In this document: positions 9,912-18,487 of the stretch, in pieces
How the letters are laid out: each line of letters opens with the position of its first letter
How positions within the stretch are numbered: position 1 is the first letter of the stretch
Origin: JAABVD01 sp965204545
GTDB taxonomy: Bacteria > Verrucomicrobiota > Verrucomicrobiia > Opitutales > UBA2995
Reading direction: 5' to 3'
Assembly (NCBI GenBank): GCA_965204545.1
Contig: CBDBFA010000003.1
Coordinates: 1,674,001-1,738,000 of the forward strand
DNA: 64,000 bases
Notes under the pieces: model-generated
Database searches by the model: none
The model's input: the letters and a program-made list of their open reading frames with translations, nothing else
Told to the model about the DNA's origin: nothing
Made by a program: the position numbers and the translations under genes

Positions 9912-10394
9912 ATGAGCACGCTGAACCCGGAGTTTGATTCGATCGATGGCAGCCCGTTTGCCTTTGGGATCGTTTGTGCGCGGTTTAATCCACCTGTGGT
10001 GGAACCGCTTTTGCAAAGAACTTTGGCCGTCCTTGGCGAGGCCGGCGTTCGGGAAGAAAATATTGAGGTGATGCGGGTTCCCGGATCCAACGAAGTGCCC
10101 TGGGGGATCCGTATGCTGGCCGAAAGTGGACGGTTCGACTGCTGTGTGGCTCTCGGCGTTGTGCTGCGGGGAGGGACTGCCCATTTTGAAATTCTCGCCC
10201 AATCCACCTCCCATGCCCTTCACTTGGTGGCCCTCAAGGAGTCCGTCCCGATCATCAATGGTATCCTTGTGGCCGATACTCTGGACCAAGCCCTCGATCG
10301 GGCCACGGGTCGGCTGGACCGCGGGCGGGAATTTGCCGAAGCAGCCCTGCAGATGGCCCGAATACGCAAGCAAATCACAGTTCGCCATGGGTAA
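9912..10394 (+). CDS. ribH: 6,7-dimethyl-8-ribityllumazine synthase
   Basis: Lumazine synthase joins the RibB product with the pyrimidine intermediate, the penultimate step of riboflavin synthesis; it forms large cytosolic assemblies. The 160-residue length fits. The active-site block GVVLRGGTAHFEI lies at about residues 80-92, with the catalytic histidine near 90. PGSNEVPWG replaces the usual PGSFEIP, and NGILVADTLDQALDRA replaces GVLTTxTxEQA. It is the second gene of ribBA-ribH-nusB; its last 8 bases overlap nusB, so the two are probably translationally coupled. ribD and ribE are not in the window. Confidence 0.95.
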   Translation: MSTLNPEFDSIDGSPFAFGIVCARFNPPVVEPLLQRTLAVLGEAGVREENIEVMRVPGSNEVPWGIRMLAESGRFDCCVALGVVLRGGTAHFEILAQSTSHALHLVALKESVPIINGILVADTLDQALDRATGRLDRGREFAEAALQMARIRKQITVRHG

Positions 10395-10833
10395 CAGAAC
10401 ATCGAAAAGGCGCAAAAACCGCATCACCGCGCTGCAGTTTCTTTACGCCTGTGAAATAAATCCGCCGGACGATTTGGCCCTGCAGTTGCAATTATTTTTT
10501 GCCGAAAAAGAGCGGGAACGGCATTACTACGGTTTTGCCGAGGAGTTGATTTATGGGGTGCTGGAGTACCAGGATACCATCGATGACCATATTAAAACCT
10601 ATGCTGAAAATTGGGATTTCGACCGCATCGCCAAGATGGACCTTTCCATTTTGAGGTTGGCCATCTACGAGTTGTTGATCCGCCTGGACATTCCGCCCAT
10701 CGTGTCGATCAATGAGGCCATCGATCTGAGCAAGTTGTTTTCAAGTCCGGATTCCAAGCGCTTTATCAACGGCATACTGGATAAAATGAAGGGAACCATT
10801 CAGCGGCCTCTTCGGGAGGCCGTGGAACGGTGA
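10387..10833 (+). CDS. nusB: transcription antitermination factor NusB
   Basis: NusB binds boxA RNA with NusE (S10) and supports antitermination on rRNA operons. The protein is an all-helical 148 residues. The N-terminal NRITALQFLYACE block and the C-terminal SINEAIDLSKLFSSPDSKRFINGILD-type helix (here ending GILDKMK) are diagnostic. The ATG at 10387 is inside the end of ribH, giving an 8-base overlap; a longer open frame upstream is just ribH read in another frame. ribH-nusB pairing is common in bacteria. ftsY starts 15 bases downstream. Confidence 0.95.
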   Translation: MGNRTSKRRKNRITALQFLYACEINPPDDLALQLQLFFAEKERERHYYGFAEELIYGVLEYQDTIDDHIKTYAENWDFDRIAKMDLSILRLAIYELLIRLDIPPIVSINEAIDLSKLFSSPDSKRFINGILDKMKGTIQRPLREAVER

Positions 10834-10848
10834 TTCCAAACCGGAACC

Positions 10849-11778
10849 ATGTTCGGTCTATTTGACAAATTCAGGTCCGGATTGGCCGGGACGACCCACT
10901 CCCTGTTCGGCGCGGCGGGAAATATATTCCGGAGCAGGAAGCTCGACTCAGCATCCCTTGATTTGCTGGAAGAGGCCTTGTATGGGGCCGACTTCGGCGT
11001 CGCGACTACGGAGGAAATCATGGAGGAAATTCAGCGGGTCTACAGGGAGGAGAAGGGATTGCGCGGCAGGGATGCGGCCGAAATCGGTTCCCACGTCCTC
11101 AAGCGGATTCTGGACGGAGCGGAGGGAAGCCTCGACGTTCCGCAAGGGTCGCCCGAGGTGGTCATGCTATTGGGGGTAAACGGGTGCGGCAAAACGACCA
11201 CCACTGCCAAGCTGGGGCGCCTCTACAAGGAAGCTGGGTATTCTGTCCTGATGGCTGCATGCGACACCTTCCGGGCCGCCGCCAATGAACAGTTGAAATC
11301 CTGGTCGGATCGTTTGGGGATAGCCCTGGTGTCGAGCAAACGCGGAGCCGACTCCGCCGCAGTCGCTTTTGACGCGCACGAGGCGGCCGGGACCCGAAAG
11401 TACGACTTCCTCCTTCTGGATACGGCGGGCCGCTTGCACAATAAAGCCCACTTGATGGAAGAATTGAAAAAAATGGTCCGGGTGCTTCGGAAAAAGGACG
11501 CCGCCGCGCCCCATCACCGCTGGCTGGTGATTGACGGTAGCCTGGGATCGAATTCCATCGATCAGGCGCGGAAGTTTCACGAGGCGATTGAACTGACCGG
11601 GTTAATCGTGACAAAGCTGGACGGAACCAGCCGGGGCGGCGCCCTGGCCGGGATCTATCGGGAATTGGGGTTGCCGATTTACTTCGTGGGCTTGGGTGAA
11701 CAGCCGGACGACTTGCAGCCCTTTACGGTGGAAAATTACGTTAGCGCCGTCTTTGGCTTGAAGAAAGAGACCACCTAA
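10849..11778 (+). CDS. ftsY: signal recognition particle receptor FtsY
   Basis: The membrane-associated SRP GTPase that receives ribosome-nascent chain complexes. At 309 residues it has the NG domain with almost no acidic A domain, as in many non-enteric bacteria. P-loop GVNGCGKT lies at about residues 108-115, followed by DTFRAAANEQL, DTAGRL and TKLDGTSRGG. The usual LVLDATTGQN block reads LVIDGSLGSNS, an uncommon substitution. The start at 10849 begins MFGLFDKFRSGL, typical of the family. The stop codon overlaps the aroB start (TAATG), so the two are coupled. Confidence 0.96.
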   Translation: MFGLFDKFRSGLAGTTHSLFGAAGNIFRSRKLDSASLDLLEEALYGADFGVATTEEIMEEIQRVYREEKGLRGRDAAEIGSHVLKRILDGAEGSLDVPQGSPEVVMLLGVNGCGKTTTTAKLGRLYKEAGYSVLMAACDTFRAAANEQLKSWSDRLGIALVSSKRGADSAAVAFDAHEAAGTRKYDFLLLDTAGRLHNKAHLMEELKKMVRVLRKKDAAAPHHRWLVIDGSLGSNSIDQARKFHEAIELTGLIVTKLDGTSRGGALAGIYRELGLPIYFVGLGEQPDDLQPFTVENYVSAVFGLKKETT

Positions 11779-12896
11779 TGGAGGGCCGGGACATATTTGT
11801 AAAAGTGGATTTGGGCCGCCGGAGCTATCCCATCCGGATTGGCCCCGATGCGGCAGAGGGGGTCCTTGAAACGGCCGGGAACCTGGCCCGGGAGAACAGG
11901 AGATCGGCGTTCATTGTCGATGAGGGCTTTTCCGCCGCCCACCGGGGGTTTTTGCAATCGTTGCAAGCTGTCGGGTACGTTTTGCTGCTCCCGGCCGGAG
12001 AGACCACCAAAAGCCTTTCCCGGTTATCGGAAATCTACGACTTTTTGACCGGACTCAAATTTGACCGCAGTTGTTGTCTATTTGCCGTGGGAGGAGGGGT
12101 CATTGGGGATATTTCCGGGTTTGCCGCGGCCAGCTATTTGCGGGGGATCGATTTTTACCAGGTCCCGACGACTTTGCTGTCGATGGTGGACAGTTCTGTA
12201 GGTGGAAAAACGGGCATCAACCTCCCGGCAGGTAAAAACCTGGTCGGCGCCTTTTTACAACCCAAAGCGGTTTTCTCCAGCACGCGGTTCCTGGAGACCC
12301 TTCCCCGGAGGGTATTCAACTGTGGAATGGCGGAAATCATAAAGCATGGTTTGCTAGGGGACGCTTCTCTGTTCGAGTGGCTGGAAAACCTGGATAAGGT
12401 GCATGCCGGCCACGTGGAGTTGCCCTCCATCATACGGCGCAATTGTGAAATAAAAGCGGCCGTGGTAGGAGCCGACGAGAGGGAAAAGGCCGATAGGGGA
12501 GGGCGCGCTTTGCTCAATTTGGGCCACACCTTTGCCCATGCCATCGAAAATGCCGCGGGCTACGGAGACTATGAACACGGTGAGGCGGTAGGGCTTGGAC
12601 TGGTCTTGGCCGGAGAGTTGTCCCACAGGTTGGGAAACATCGATAGAGCTGCGTTGGACCGGATCCGTTCCCTGGTCGGCCGCTACCAATTGCCGGTGCA
12701 ATTTCGTAAACCTGTTGCAGTCGGGAAAGTGGTAGAAGCCATGTTGCGGGACAAAAAGATAAGGCGGGGACAGTTGCGTTTCGTAGTATTGAAAAGCATC
12801 GGAGAAGCCTGTACGAAAAGCCGGATTGACCCAGCCCTGGTGAAGCAAATCCTGGCCCAATACGGCGCTAGCCCGCATATCTCACAAAATTCGTGA
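11778..12896 (+). CDS. aroB: 3-dehydroquinate synthase, C-terminus rewritten by a repeat insertion
   Basis: Second step of the shikimate pathway (DAHP to 3-dehydroquinate), NAD- and zinc-dependent. The NAD-binding GGGVIGDISGF lies at about residue 104. Zinc-site blocks GMAEIIKHGLL, NLGHTFAHAIE and EHGEAV are all present. The ATG overlaps the ftsY stop by one base. The coding frame enters repeat copy A at 12868: the last residues (SPHISQNS) and the TGA at 12894-12896 are element sequence. The original C-terminus was therefore cut or replaced. The catalytic core is upstream of the junction, so activity is probably kept. Confidence 0.95.
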   Translation: MEGRDIFVKVDLGRRSYPIRIGPDAAEGVLETAGNLARENRRSAFIVDEGFSAAHRGFLQSLQAVGYVLLLPAGETTKSLSRLSEIYDFLTGLKFDRSCCLFAVGGGVIGDISGFAAASYLRGIDFYQVPTTLLSMVDSSVGGKTGINLPAGKNLVGAFLQPKAVFSSTRFLETLPRRVFNCGMAEIIKHGLLGDASLFEWLENLDKVHAGHVELPSIIRRNCEIKAAVVGADEREKADRGGRALLNLGHTFAHAIENAAGYGDYEHGEAVGLGLVLAGELSHRLGNIDRAALDRIRSLVGRYQLPVQFRKPVAVGKVVEAMLRDKKIRRGQLRFVVLKSIGEACTKSRIDPALVKQILAQYGASPHISQNS

Positions 12897-13048
12897 CGAG
12901 CGAACGGAGGTCGAGTGCTGGCGGGGGTTTCGTACAGATTCGGGGGTGAAGCCGGGTCGACACCCTGCAAAGTCCCGAATCCAGGGAAATCCCCGCCAGT
13001 GCCGATATACCGGAGCGCAGTAGAAAATTTGTGAGATATGCGGGCTAG
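12868..13048 (+). repeat. YTAG-flanked MITE-like element, copy A (short form)
   Basis: A 181-bp non-coding element including both 4-bp CTAG flanks (12868-12871 and 13045-13048). The ends are a perfect inverted repeat, CCCGCATATCTCACAAA on the left against TTTGTGAGATATGCGGG on the right. Inside, CTGGCGGGG pairs with CCCCGCCAG, and a central GGGT-CGAC-ACCC hairpin is present. The inner stem differs from other copies (CTGGTGCGG/CCGCACCAG) at both arms together. It is inserted in the 3' end of aroB and supplies its stop codon. Confidence 0.9.
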
Positions 13049-13164
13049 AGGCTGATCCCTTCCGGGGTGGGCCGTGTGCCCCCTTCTCCTGCGCAGGTGC
13101 AATTTTTGGGTGGTCAATGCCTCTTGGGAGGAGTTATTTTTCTGGGAATGAGGAATTGAGCGCA

Positions 13165-13761
13165 ATGTCGTCAGTTGATGAGAATATAGTGCGGGAGTAT
13201 TTTGAGCAAAATGGTTTTTTGGTGCGTCAACTGCGCAAATACCGGGTTCAATCGCGAAAGAAGAGGAGGGATGAGGAAATTGATTTGCTGGTCTTCAATC
13301 CGTCCTATTCCCCGCGTTCACGGCGGCCGGATTTCATGTTGTTTTCCAGTGAGTTGCGCTACATTCACAGGGCGGTCGTGGTGGTGAAAGGTTGGCATAC
13401 CTTGAGGTTTACGCCATCGATGTTGAGGAGCAGCCCGGAGATTTTCCGCTTTCTGGAAAAGCAGGTCGTAAAACAAATCAGCGCCCTTTTTCGTTCGGCA
13501 TCGAAGGGAGACGAGGACGACCTGCTCAAGATTCTGGTATTGCCCGGATTGCCCACGGAAAATCCCTACCGGGAACAGAGCATGGAACTCCTCAAAGAAA
13601 AGGGTGTAGACGGTATTATTTCCTTTCGTTCCATGTTGTTGGATATTTTGGCCCGGGTCGAAATCAACCAGAACTATCAGAAATCGGATATTTTGCAGGT
13701 CCTGCGCATCATGAAAAACTACGATTTGCTGAGTGATCCGCAAATGGAGTTGTTCAAGTGA
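13165..13761 (+). CDS. conserved hypothetical protein
   Basis: A 198-residue protein that I do not recognise with confidence. It is charged and soluble, without signal peptide or membrane segment. The N-terminal part (ENIVREYFEQNGFLVRQLRKYR ... RRDEEIDLLVFNP, about residues 5-50) resembles the start of restriction-endonuclease-like folds in which a D-x-x-x-D/E pair sits on beta strands, followed by VVVVKGWHT; this is a weak shape-based suggestion only. I chose the ATG at 13165 because GAGGAA lies about 10 bases upstream; an in-frame ATG at 13117 has no such site. It lies between repeat copy A and pdxA, 16 bases ahead of pdxA. Confidence 0.7.
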   Translation: MSSVDENIVREYFEQNGFLVRQLRKYRVQSRKKRRDEEIDLLVFNPSYSPRSRRPDFMLFSSELRYIHRAVVVVKGWHTLRFTPSMLRSSPEIFRFLEKQVVKQISALFRSASKGDEDDLLKILVLPGLPTENPYREQSMELLKEKGVDGIISFRSMLLDILARVEINQNYQKSDILQVLRIMKNYDLLSDPQMELFK

Positions 13762-13777
13762 GGGGCCTTGCACCTTG

Positions 13778-14716
13778 ATGTGTGAACAGCGGGAGGATTT
13801 CAAACCGATTGCCATTACATCGGGGGATCCGGCCGGAGTCGGGCCGGAAGTCATTTACAACTGGGCGCGCGCCAACCCGGGAGACCGGAATGGATATGTC
13901 TTTTTTGGCAGTGAGCCCTGGGTGGCATCCTTGCGTGCATTGGGTTATTTCGGGCATGGACTGGGGAGGGGCGACTACCATGCCGTCCCGGGGAAACCGA
14001 AAAAGGAGGACAGCCTTATTGCCCGCGAGGCGTTGATTGAAGTTGCCCGTGGTTGCCGGGCCGGCCAATACGCGGCCGCCGTGACAGGCCCGGTGAGCAA
14101 GGAAAACATGGGGGCCACCGGCTTCCGGTATCCCGGCCAGACCGAATTTTTCGCGGCCGAGTGGAGGGGGACTCCGGTAATGGGATTCGTGGGCCGTAGG
14201 CTAAAGGTCGTGCTGGCCACCTGGCATATACCCTTGCACGAGGTTTCCCACGAATTGTCCCCCGTAAAGTTGATCCGCGCCGTGGCACAGGCGGACCTGC
14301 TCTCGCGAGTGTATGGTGCGGCTGAGCCCAGGATTGGGGTTTGCGGACTCAACCCCCACGCGGGTGAAAAGGGGCTTCTCGGGGTGGAGGAATGCGAGTG
14401 GATCGATCCTTTACTTGATGATTTGAGGCGGAAATACCCCGGTCTATCCCCCACCCAGGCGGCTGATTCCCTGTTTTGGAGGGCCTTGCAAGGCCAATTC
14501 GATGTAATTGTGGCCCTCTACCACGATCAGGGATTGATACCGGTAAAGACCCTGGAATTCGAGCATGCCGTAAACGTTACCCTTGGGTTGCCCTGCATCC
14601 GTACCAGTCCGGACCACGGAACCGGTTATTCCATCGCGGGAAAGGATAGGGCCGACAGCTCCAGTTTTGCCGCCGCGCTGGAAGTGGCCCGAAGGTTTAT
14701 CCGTTTTAAGAATTGA
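13778..14716 (+). CDS. pdxA: 4-hydroxythreonine-4-phosphate dehydrogenase
   Basis: An NAD-dependent, metal-containing enzyme of the DXP-dependent pyridoxal phosphate pathway. Family blocks: ITSGDPAGVGPE at the N-terminus, VTGPVSK, the metal-ligand histidines in ATWHIPLHEV, NPHAGE and YHDQGLIP, then RTSPDHGTGYSIAGK near the C-terminus. The ATG at 13778 gives 312 residues; the frame extends to 13733, but family similarity begins only after 13778. The preceding hypothetical ends 16 bases upstream, so both may be co-transcribed. Length is slightly short (usually about 330) without a missing core block. Confidence 0.95.
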   Translation: MCEQREDFKPIAITSGDPAGVGPEVIYNWARANPGDRNGYVFFGSEPWVASLRALGYFGHGLGRGDYHAVPGKPKKEDSLIAREALIEVARGCRAGQYAAAVTGPVSKENMGATGFRYPGQTEFFAAEWRGTPVMGFVGRRLKVVLATWHIPLHEVSHELSPVKLIRAVAQADLLSRVYGAAEPRIGVCGLNPHAGEKGLLGVEECEWIDPLLDDLRRKYPGLSPTQAADSLFWRALQGQFDVIVALYHDQGLIPVKTLEFEHAVNVTLGLPCIRTSPDHGTGYSIAGKDRADSSSFAAALEVARRFIRFKN

Positions 14717-14749
14717 CCCCTTCCCCGACCCTATTCATCCCTGAATATA

Positions 14750-15112
14750 ATGAAAACCCTGCCCCAAGGCGTTCGATCAGGAAATGAACAACTGATCCGG
14801 CTCACCCAATCAGCCGGTGATAAGTTGAGCGAGTTACTGGCCGTTGAACCGGAGGACACGGTTTTGCGTGTAAAGATATCAGGCGGGGGCTGTAACGGGC
14901 TCTCTTACAAGTTGGATTTCGTTCGGGATTACAGGCGGGGCGATATTCTGGTGGAATCGGCCGGTTCCCAGGTAGTGGTGGATTGCAAGAGCGCGCTTTA
15001 CCTCAAGGGAACGACCCTGGAATATTCCCATGCCCTGGTAGGCGGCGGATTCAAATTTGCCAATCCCAACGCCAAGTCCAGTTGCTCCTGCGGGGAGAGT
15101 TTCAATGTGTAA
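14750..15112 (+). CDS. A-type iron-sulfur carrier protein (IscA/ErpA/HesB family)
   Basis: A 120-residue carrier that holds and passes Fe-S clusters to target proteins. The three ligand cysteines are present: C48 in GGGCNGLSY, and C112 and C114 in the terminal SCSCGE. The middle LKGTTLEYSHALVGGGFKFANPNA is diagnostic. Which branch it belongs to (IscA, SufA or ErpA) cannot be settled by eye. It lies 33 bases after pdxA and 2.8 kb from the sufT end of the suf cluster on the other strand, so the Fe-S machinery of this genome is partly gathered here. Confidence 0.92.
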   Translation: MKTLPQGVRSGNEQLIRLTQSAGDKLSELLAVEPEDTVLRVKISGGGCNGLSYKLDFVRDYRRGDILVESAGSQVVVDCKSALYLKGTTLEYSHALVGGGFKFANPNAKSSCSCGESFNV

Positions 15113-15269
15113 AATCTTCATCTAAATTTTAATGCTCATGGGATTGGGCTTGCCATCATCGAGTCTGATCTACATTGAACAAGGGTACATTTTCCCATCT
15201 ATCCGCCATTAAATGGAATTCGATAACGCAGTGATGCCTTTGATCAGGATCGCCAAAACACCTTACCCA

Positions 15270-15298
15270 TTGGTGAAGTGGTTTTATTTTGTTAAATT
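15270..15298 (+). promoter_or_regulatory. possible promoter upstream of infC
   Basis: In the 243-base gap before infC, TTGGTG (15270-15275) and TAAATT (15293-15298) are 17 bases apart in an A+T-rich stretch 57 bases upstream of the start codon. Each hexamer is only a moderate match to sigma-70 consensus (3 of 6 and 4 of 6), so this is a weak call. Confidence 0.25.
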
Positions 15299-15355
15299 CG
15301 AAATTCCCCCGGATCGCGCGGAGTGCGCCCCTAACTTGACAGAGGTCAGCCGTTA

Positions 15356-15943
15356 ATGCCCAGGAGAGGTGGCCGACCCAGGCGGAAATGGGTTCCGAGA
15401 ATCCGGAAAAATGAAAGAATTCGGGCTCGTGAGATCCGGGTTATTGGTCCCGATAGCAAGCAGATAGGCATAATGCCCCCCAAGGAGGCCTTGTCCATGG
15501 CCAGGCGACTCGGCCTGGATCTGGTGGAGATATCCGCTTCGGCCAAACCACCGGTTTGCCGGATACTGGACTTCGGCAAATACCGCTACCAGCAATCGAA
15601 AAAAGGCAAGGACGCCAAGGCCCAGCGGACGAGAAGCAAGGTCAAGGAAGTCAAGTTCCGGGTACGGATCGAGGATCATGATTATTTTACCAAAATCAAG
15701 CATGCCGAGGAATTCCTGGGCCGGGGGAACAAGGTAAAGTTGACCCTGATGTTTCGCGGCAGGGAAATTGAACACAAGGATTTGGGATTTGAGACCATAG
15801 CCCGCGCCGTCGGGGATCTCGACCACATCGGCCATCAGGATACCGAGGCGCGGCTGGCTGGGCGCTTTATCAACACCATGGTGTCTCCCCTTCCGGAGAA
15901 TCAGCGGGTTTTCAAGTACAACGAACGCGAACAGGAGAATTGA
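15356..15943 (+). CDS. infC: translation initiation factor IF-3
   Basis: IF-3 binds the 30S subunit and proofreads initiator tRNA pairing. The 195 residues carry the N-domain start NERIRAREIRVIGPD (about 19-33), the SASAKPPVCRILDFGKYRY block (about 61-79), a lysine-rich linker and the C-domain RGREIEHKDLG. The gene has an ATG start rather than the rare AUU that autoregulates infC in enterics, and AGAGGT (15341-15346) lies 9 bases upstream. A basic MPRRGGRPRRK extension precedes the family core. infC is followed by an amidase gene and not by rpmI-rplT, its usual partners. Confidence 0.96.
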   Translation: MPRRGGRPRRKWVPRIRKNERIRAREIRVIGPDSKQIGIMPPKEALSMARRLGLDLVEISASAKPPVCRILDFGKYRYQQSKKGKDAKAQRTRSKVKEVKFRVRIEDHDYFTKIKHAEEFLGRGNKVKLTLMFRGREIEHKDLGFETIARAVGDLDHIGHQDTEARLAGRFINTMVSPLPENQRVFKYNEREQEN

Positions 15944-15968
15944 ATTTAGAGTGATTTGCGATAGGCAT

Positions 15969-17009
15969 ATGATCCCGGCCAAGTCGCGCTTCAGGTGGGT
16001 GCTCCCGCTCCTATGCATGGCGGTAGTGAAGGTGTGCCTGCCACAATCGGGGGGTTTAGAGGCTGAACTCCCTCCCAGCCAGACGGATGCCGTCTTGTAC
16101 GAGAGGCCCTATATTGAGCTGAGATCCGTAGCCGGAAAGTTGGGAATGCGTTACCAGCAATCCCGCGACCGAAAGGACGGCACGCTTTCAAGCCGGTGGA
16201 CCACCCTTAAATTCAGCGAAAACAGCCGGGTGATGCTGTTCAACAATTTCAAGGTTTATCTGGGGTATGCCGTGGCGGGTAGGAAGGGGAAGTTGTACCT
16301 CTCCAACCTGGATATGAACAAGGTAATTCGACCCCTGCTAACACCGCAGGTCTTCACCTCCAAGCCGAGATTGAATAGAATTGTACTCGATCCCGGTCAC
16401 GGTGGAAGAGATCCGGGGTGCATGAATGATGAACTGGGCATGAAGGAGAAGGATATGGCCTTGGATTTGGCCCTGAAGCTGAAGGACATTCTGCAAGCCA
16501 GGGGTTATCAGGTATTGATGACCCGGCACTCGGACCGGTACGTGGAACTCAGCAATCGTTTCAAATATGCGAACGATGTGAATGCGGATTTGTTCTTGTC
16601 CCTGCATTTCAATTCGGTTCCCAAGCCTTCCGTACATGGCATTGAGACCTATGTGTTTACCCCTTTGGGCCAGCCCTCCACCTACCGAAGCAAACTCAAT
16701 GCAACCGACTTGAAACGGCGCCCCGCCAACCGTTTCGACTCATGGAACACCCTGGCTGGATTTAACATTCAGCGCCAGTTGGTCCAATCGATCGGGGGGG
16801 TTGACAGAGGGTTGAAACAGGCCCGGTTTTCCATGTTGAGCGGGTTGAATTGTCCGGGACTCCTGGTTGAAGGGGGCTTCTTCAGCAACCGTACCGAAGC
16901 CAAGAAAATCCAATCCTCCTGGCATCGCAAAAAACTGGCCGAGGCTATTGCCAAAGGAGTCGACGCCTATCATGACACCCTGAAAAAAATTTCCGGCAAG
17001 GGCGCCTGA
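15969..17009 (+). CDS. N-acetylmuramoyl-L-alanine amidase (Amidase_3)
   Basis: A zinc amidase that cleaves the amide bond between muramic acid and the stem peptide, usually at cell separation. From the ATG at 15969 it has 346 residues, with a hydrophobic signal-like segment (WVLPLLCMAVVKVCL) near residues 10-25. The Amidase_3 domain fills the C-terminal half: LDPGHGGRDPGC (first zinc ligand), a DLALKLKDIL helix, MTRHSD, FLSLHFNS (second histidine) and LVEGGFFSN with the catalytic glutamate. A GTG at 15951 is a possible alternative start. The N-terminal region before the catalytic domain resembles an AMIN-like or copper-amine-oxidase-N-type beta domain but is not certain. Confidence 0.92.
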   Translation: MIPAKSRFRWVLPLLCMAVVKVCLPQSGGLEAELPPSQTDAVLYERPYIELRSVAGKLGMRYQQSRDRKDGTLSSRWTTLKFSENSRVMLFNNFKVYLGYAVAGRKGKLYLSNLDMNKVIRPLLTPQVFTSKPRLNRIVLDPGHGGRDPGCMNDELGMKEKDMALDLALKLKDILQARGYQVLMTRHSDRYVELSNRFKYANDVNADLFLSLHFNSVPKPSVHGIETYVFTPLGQPSTYRSKLNATDLKRRPANRFDSWNTLAGFNIQRQLVQSIGGVDRGLKQARFSMLSGLNCPGLLVEGGFFSNRTEAKKIQSSWHRKKLAEAIAKGVDAYHDTLKKISGKGA

Positions 17010-17065
17010 ATCCCGGTTTCGGCGCCACAACGGCGAAAGACAGGGCAACCCACGCCGATCGGTGA

Positions 17066-17644
17066 TCAAATGCTATCCACAATGGCGTCGGCCAACCCGT
17101 ATTCGATGGCTTCGGCCGCGTTCATGTAAAAGTCCCGGTCCGTATCCTCGGTAATCTTTTCGATACTTTGACCGGAAGACTCGGCCAGGATCTTGTTCAA
17201 CTCTTCCCGGGTGCGTTCCATTTCCTGGGCCTGGATATTGATATCGACAGCCGGACCTTGGAAACGGCCATGGATTAACGGTTGATGAATGAGTACCCTG
17301 GCATAGGGAAAAAGCATGCGTTTTCCCGGAGCTGCAGCGCAAAGCAGGATCGATCCCATACTGGCTGCCATACCGGTTACGATCACGGAGATAGGCGAGG
17401 AAATGAGCTTCATGGTGTCGTAGATAGCCATTCCGGCTATGATGCTTCCACCGGGTGTATTGAGGTAGAAGGAGATCTCCTTGCCCGGATCGGTCCACTC
17501 CAGGTAAAGCAGCTTTTCCGTGATTTCCTTGGCCGACTTGTCATTCACTTCCCCCCAAAGAAAGATCCTCCGTTCCTGGAGAAATTTCTTCTGCACCAAT
17601 TCTCCGAGAGGAGAGGGGCTTTTAGAATTCTGTTCCTCAGACAT
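17066..17644 (-). CDS. clpP: ATP-dependent Clp protease proteolytic subunit
   Basis: The serine peptidase ring subunit that degrades proteins unfolded by ClpA/X/C partners. Catalytic residues are visible: Ser95 in GMAASMGS, His120 in RVLIHQP and an Asp in EDTDRD (about 169-171). The ATG at 17644 gives 192 residues; the open frame extends upstream to a TTG at 17686 but adds no family sequence. There is no clear Shine-Dalgarno site. No clpX or tig is adjacent, which is less usual; instead clpP lies downstream of the suf cluster, separated by repeat copy B 49 bases away. Confidence 0.95.
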   Translation of the reverse strand: MSEEQNSKSPSPLGELVQKKFLQERRIFLWGEVNDKSAKEITEKLLYLEWTDPGKEISFYLNTPGGSIIAGMAIYDTMKLISSPISVIVTGMAASMGSILLCAAAPGKRMLFPYARVLIHQPLIHGRFQGPAVDINIQAQEMERTREELNKILAESSGQSIEKITEDTDRDFYMNAAEAIEYGLADAIVDSI

Positions 17645-17692
17645 GGAGCACAATGAAAAGGGGTATGGGCGAAAATTCCAGCGCAATTCGCG

Positions 17693-17897
17693 TTAGCCCG
17701 CATTTCTCACAAAATTCGTAGCGAGCGAACGGAGGTCGAGTGCTGGTGCGGGTTTCGGGCAGATTCGCGGATGAAGCTGGGTCGGCACCCTGCGAAGTCG
17801 TGAATCCAACGAAGTCCGCACCAGTGCCGGTATACCGGAGCGCAGTAGAAAATTGGGAGATGTCGCATTCGCTCGGTAAGTGAGAAATGCGGGTTAG
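17693..17897 (+). repeat. YTAG-flanked MITE-like element, copy B (long form)
   Basis: A 205-bp element flanked by TTAG on both sides (17693-17696 and 17894-17897) in the same orientation; because TTAG is not palindromic this is a direct repeat, as expected for a target duplication. The terminal inverted repeats are CCCGCATTTCTCAC and GTGAGAAATGCGGG. Compared with copy A, the right end carries about 24 extra bases that include TTCGCTCG, which can pair with CGAGCGAA in the left arm. The right end lies 2 bases beyond the sufT stop codon (minus strand). Confidence 0.9.
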
Positions 17898-17899
17898 GG

Positions 17900-18448
17900 T
17901 CAAACCAGTCCCAGGATCATCTTACCCTCTTCTGAAATCATGTCCTGGTTCCAGGGCGGATCCCAGACTACCTCGACCTTTGCGTTGGACACTCCGGGCA
18001 GGGTCATGATTTTTGACCGGGCATCCTCGGCGATGACCGGTCCCATGCCGCAACCAGGCGCCGTCAAGGTCATTTTCACGTCCACGTGATGGGTGCCGTC
18101 CTTTTGCTCATCCTTATCGCAAGAGTAAACCAATCCGAGGTCTACAATGTTCACCGGTATTTCCGGATCGTAGACCGATTTAAGTTGTTCCCAAATGGCG
18201 GATTCCTGCAAGGGGCCGGCTACGGCCGCTTCCCGAATTTGTTTCCGGGCCGTCTCCGGGATGTCCAAGCCCAGAGCGTCGGCGTCGGAACCGGCTATCC
18301 GGCTCATTCCATATCGGGAAACCACCGTAAAGGTTCCCCCGAGTTGTTGCGTTACCGTAACGGATGTTCCAGCGGGGATGACCAGCTGGTTCCCTTCCGG
18401 TATGATCCGAGCTTCAACGTTGCGGTTGAGGACAATTTGTTCGGGCAT
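17900..18448 (-). CDS. sufT: putative Fe-S cluster assembly protein SufT (DUF59/MIP18 family)
   Basis: SufT supports Fe-S cluster maturation, mainly under high demand. The 182-residue protein has an N-terminal beta-rich extension (IPEGNQLVIPAGTSVTVTQQLGG) typical of SufT, then the MIP18/DUF59 domain with DPEIPVNIVDLGLVY (about residues 93-107) and MTLTAPGCGMG holding the conserved cysteine. It is the last gene of a fur-sufC-sufB-sufD-sufT run. The ATG at 18448 is 39 bases after the sufD stop. Its own stop is followed 2 bases later by repeat copy B. Confidence 0.92.
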   Translation of the reverse strand: MPEQIVLNRNVEARIIPEGNQLVIPAGTSVTVTQQLGGTFTVVSRYGMSRIAGSDADALGLDIPETARKQIREAAVAGPLQESAIWEQLKSVYDPEIPVNIVDLGLVYSCDKDEQKDGTHHVDVKMTLTAPGCGMGPVIAEDARSKIMTLPGVSNAKVEVVWDPPWNQDMISEEGKMILGLV

Positions 18449-18487
18449 GGAGGCTGGGGTGGGGTGTATGAGCGGTATTGAACGGTT

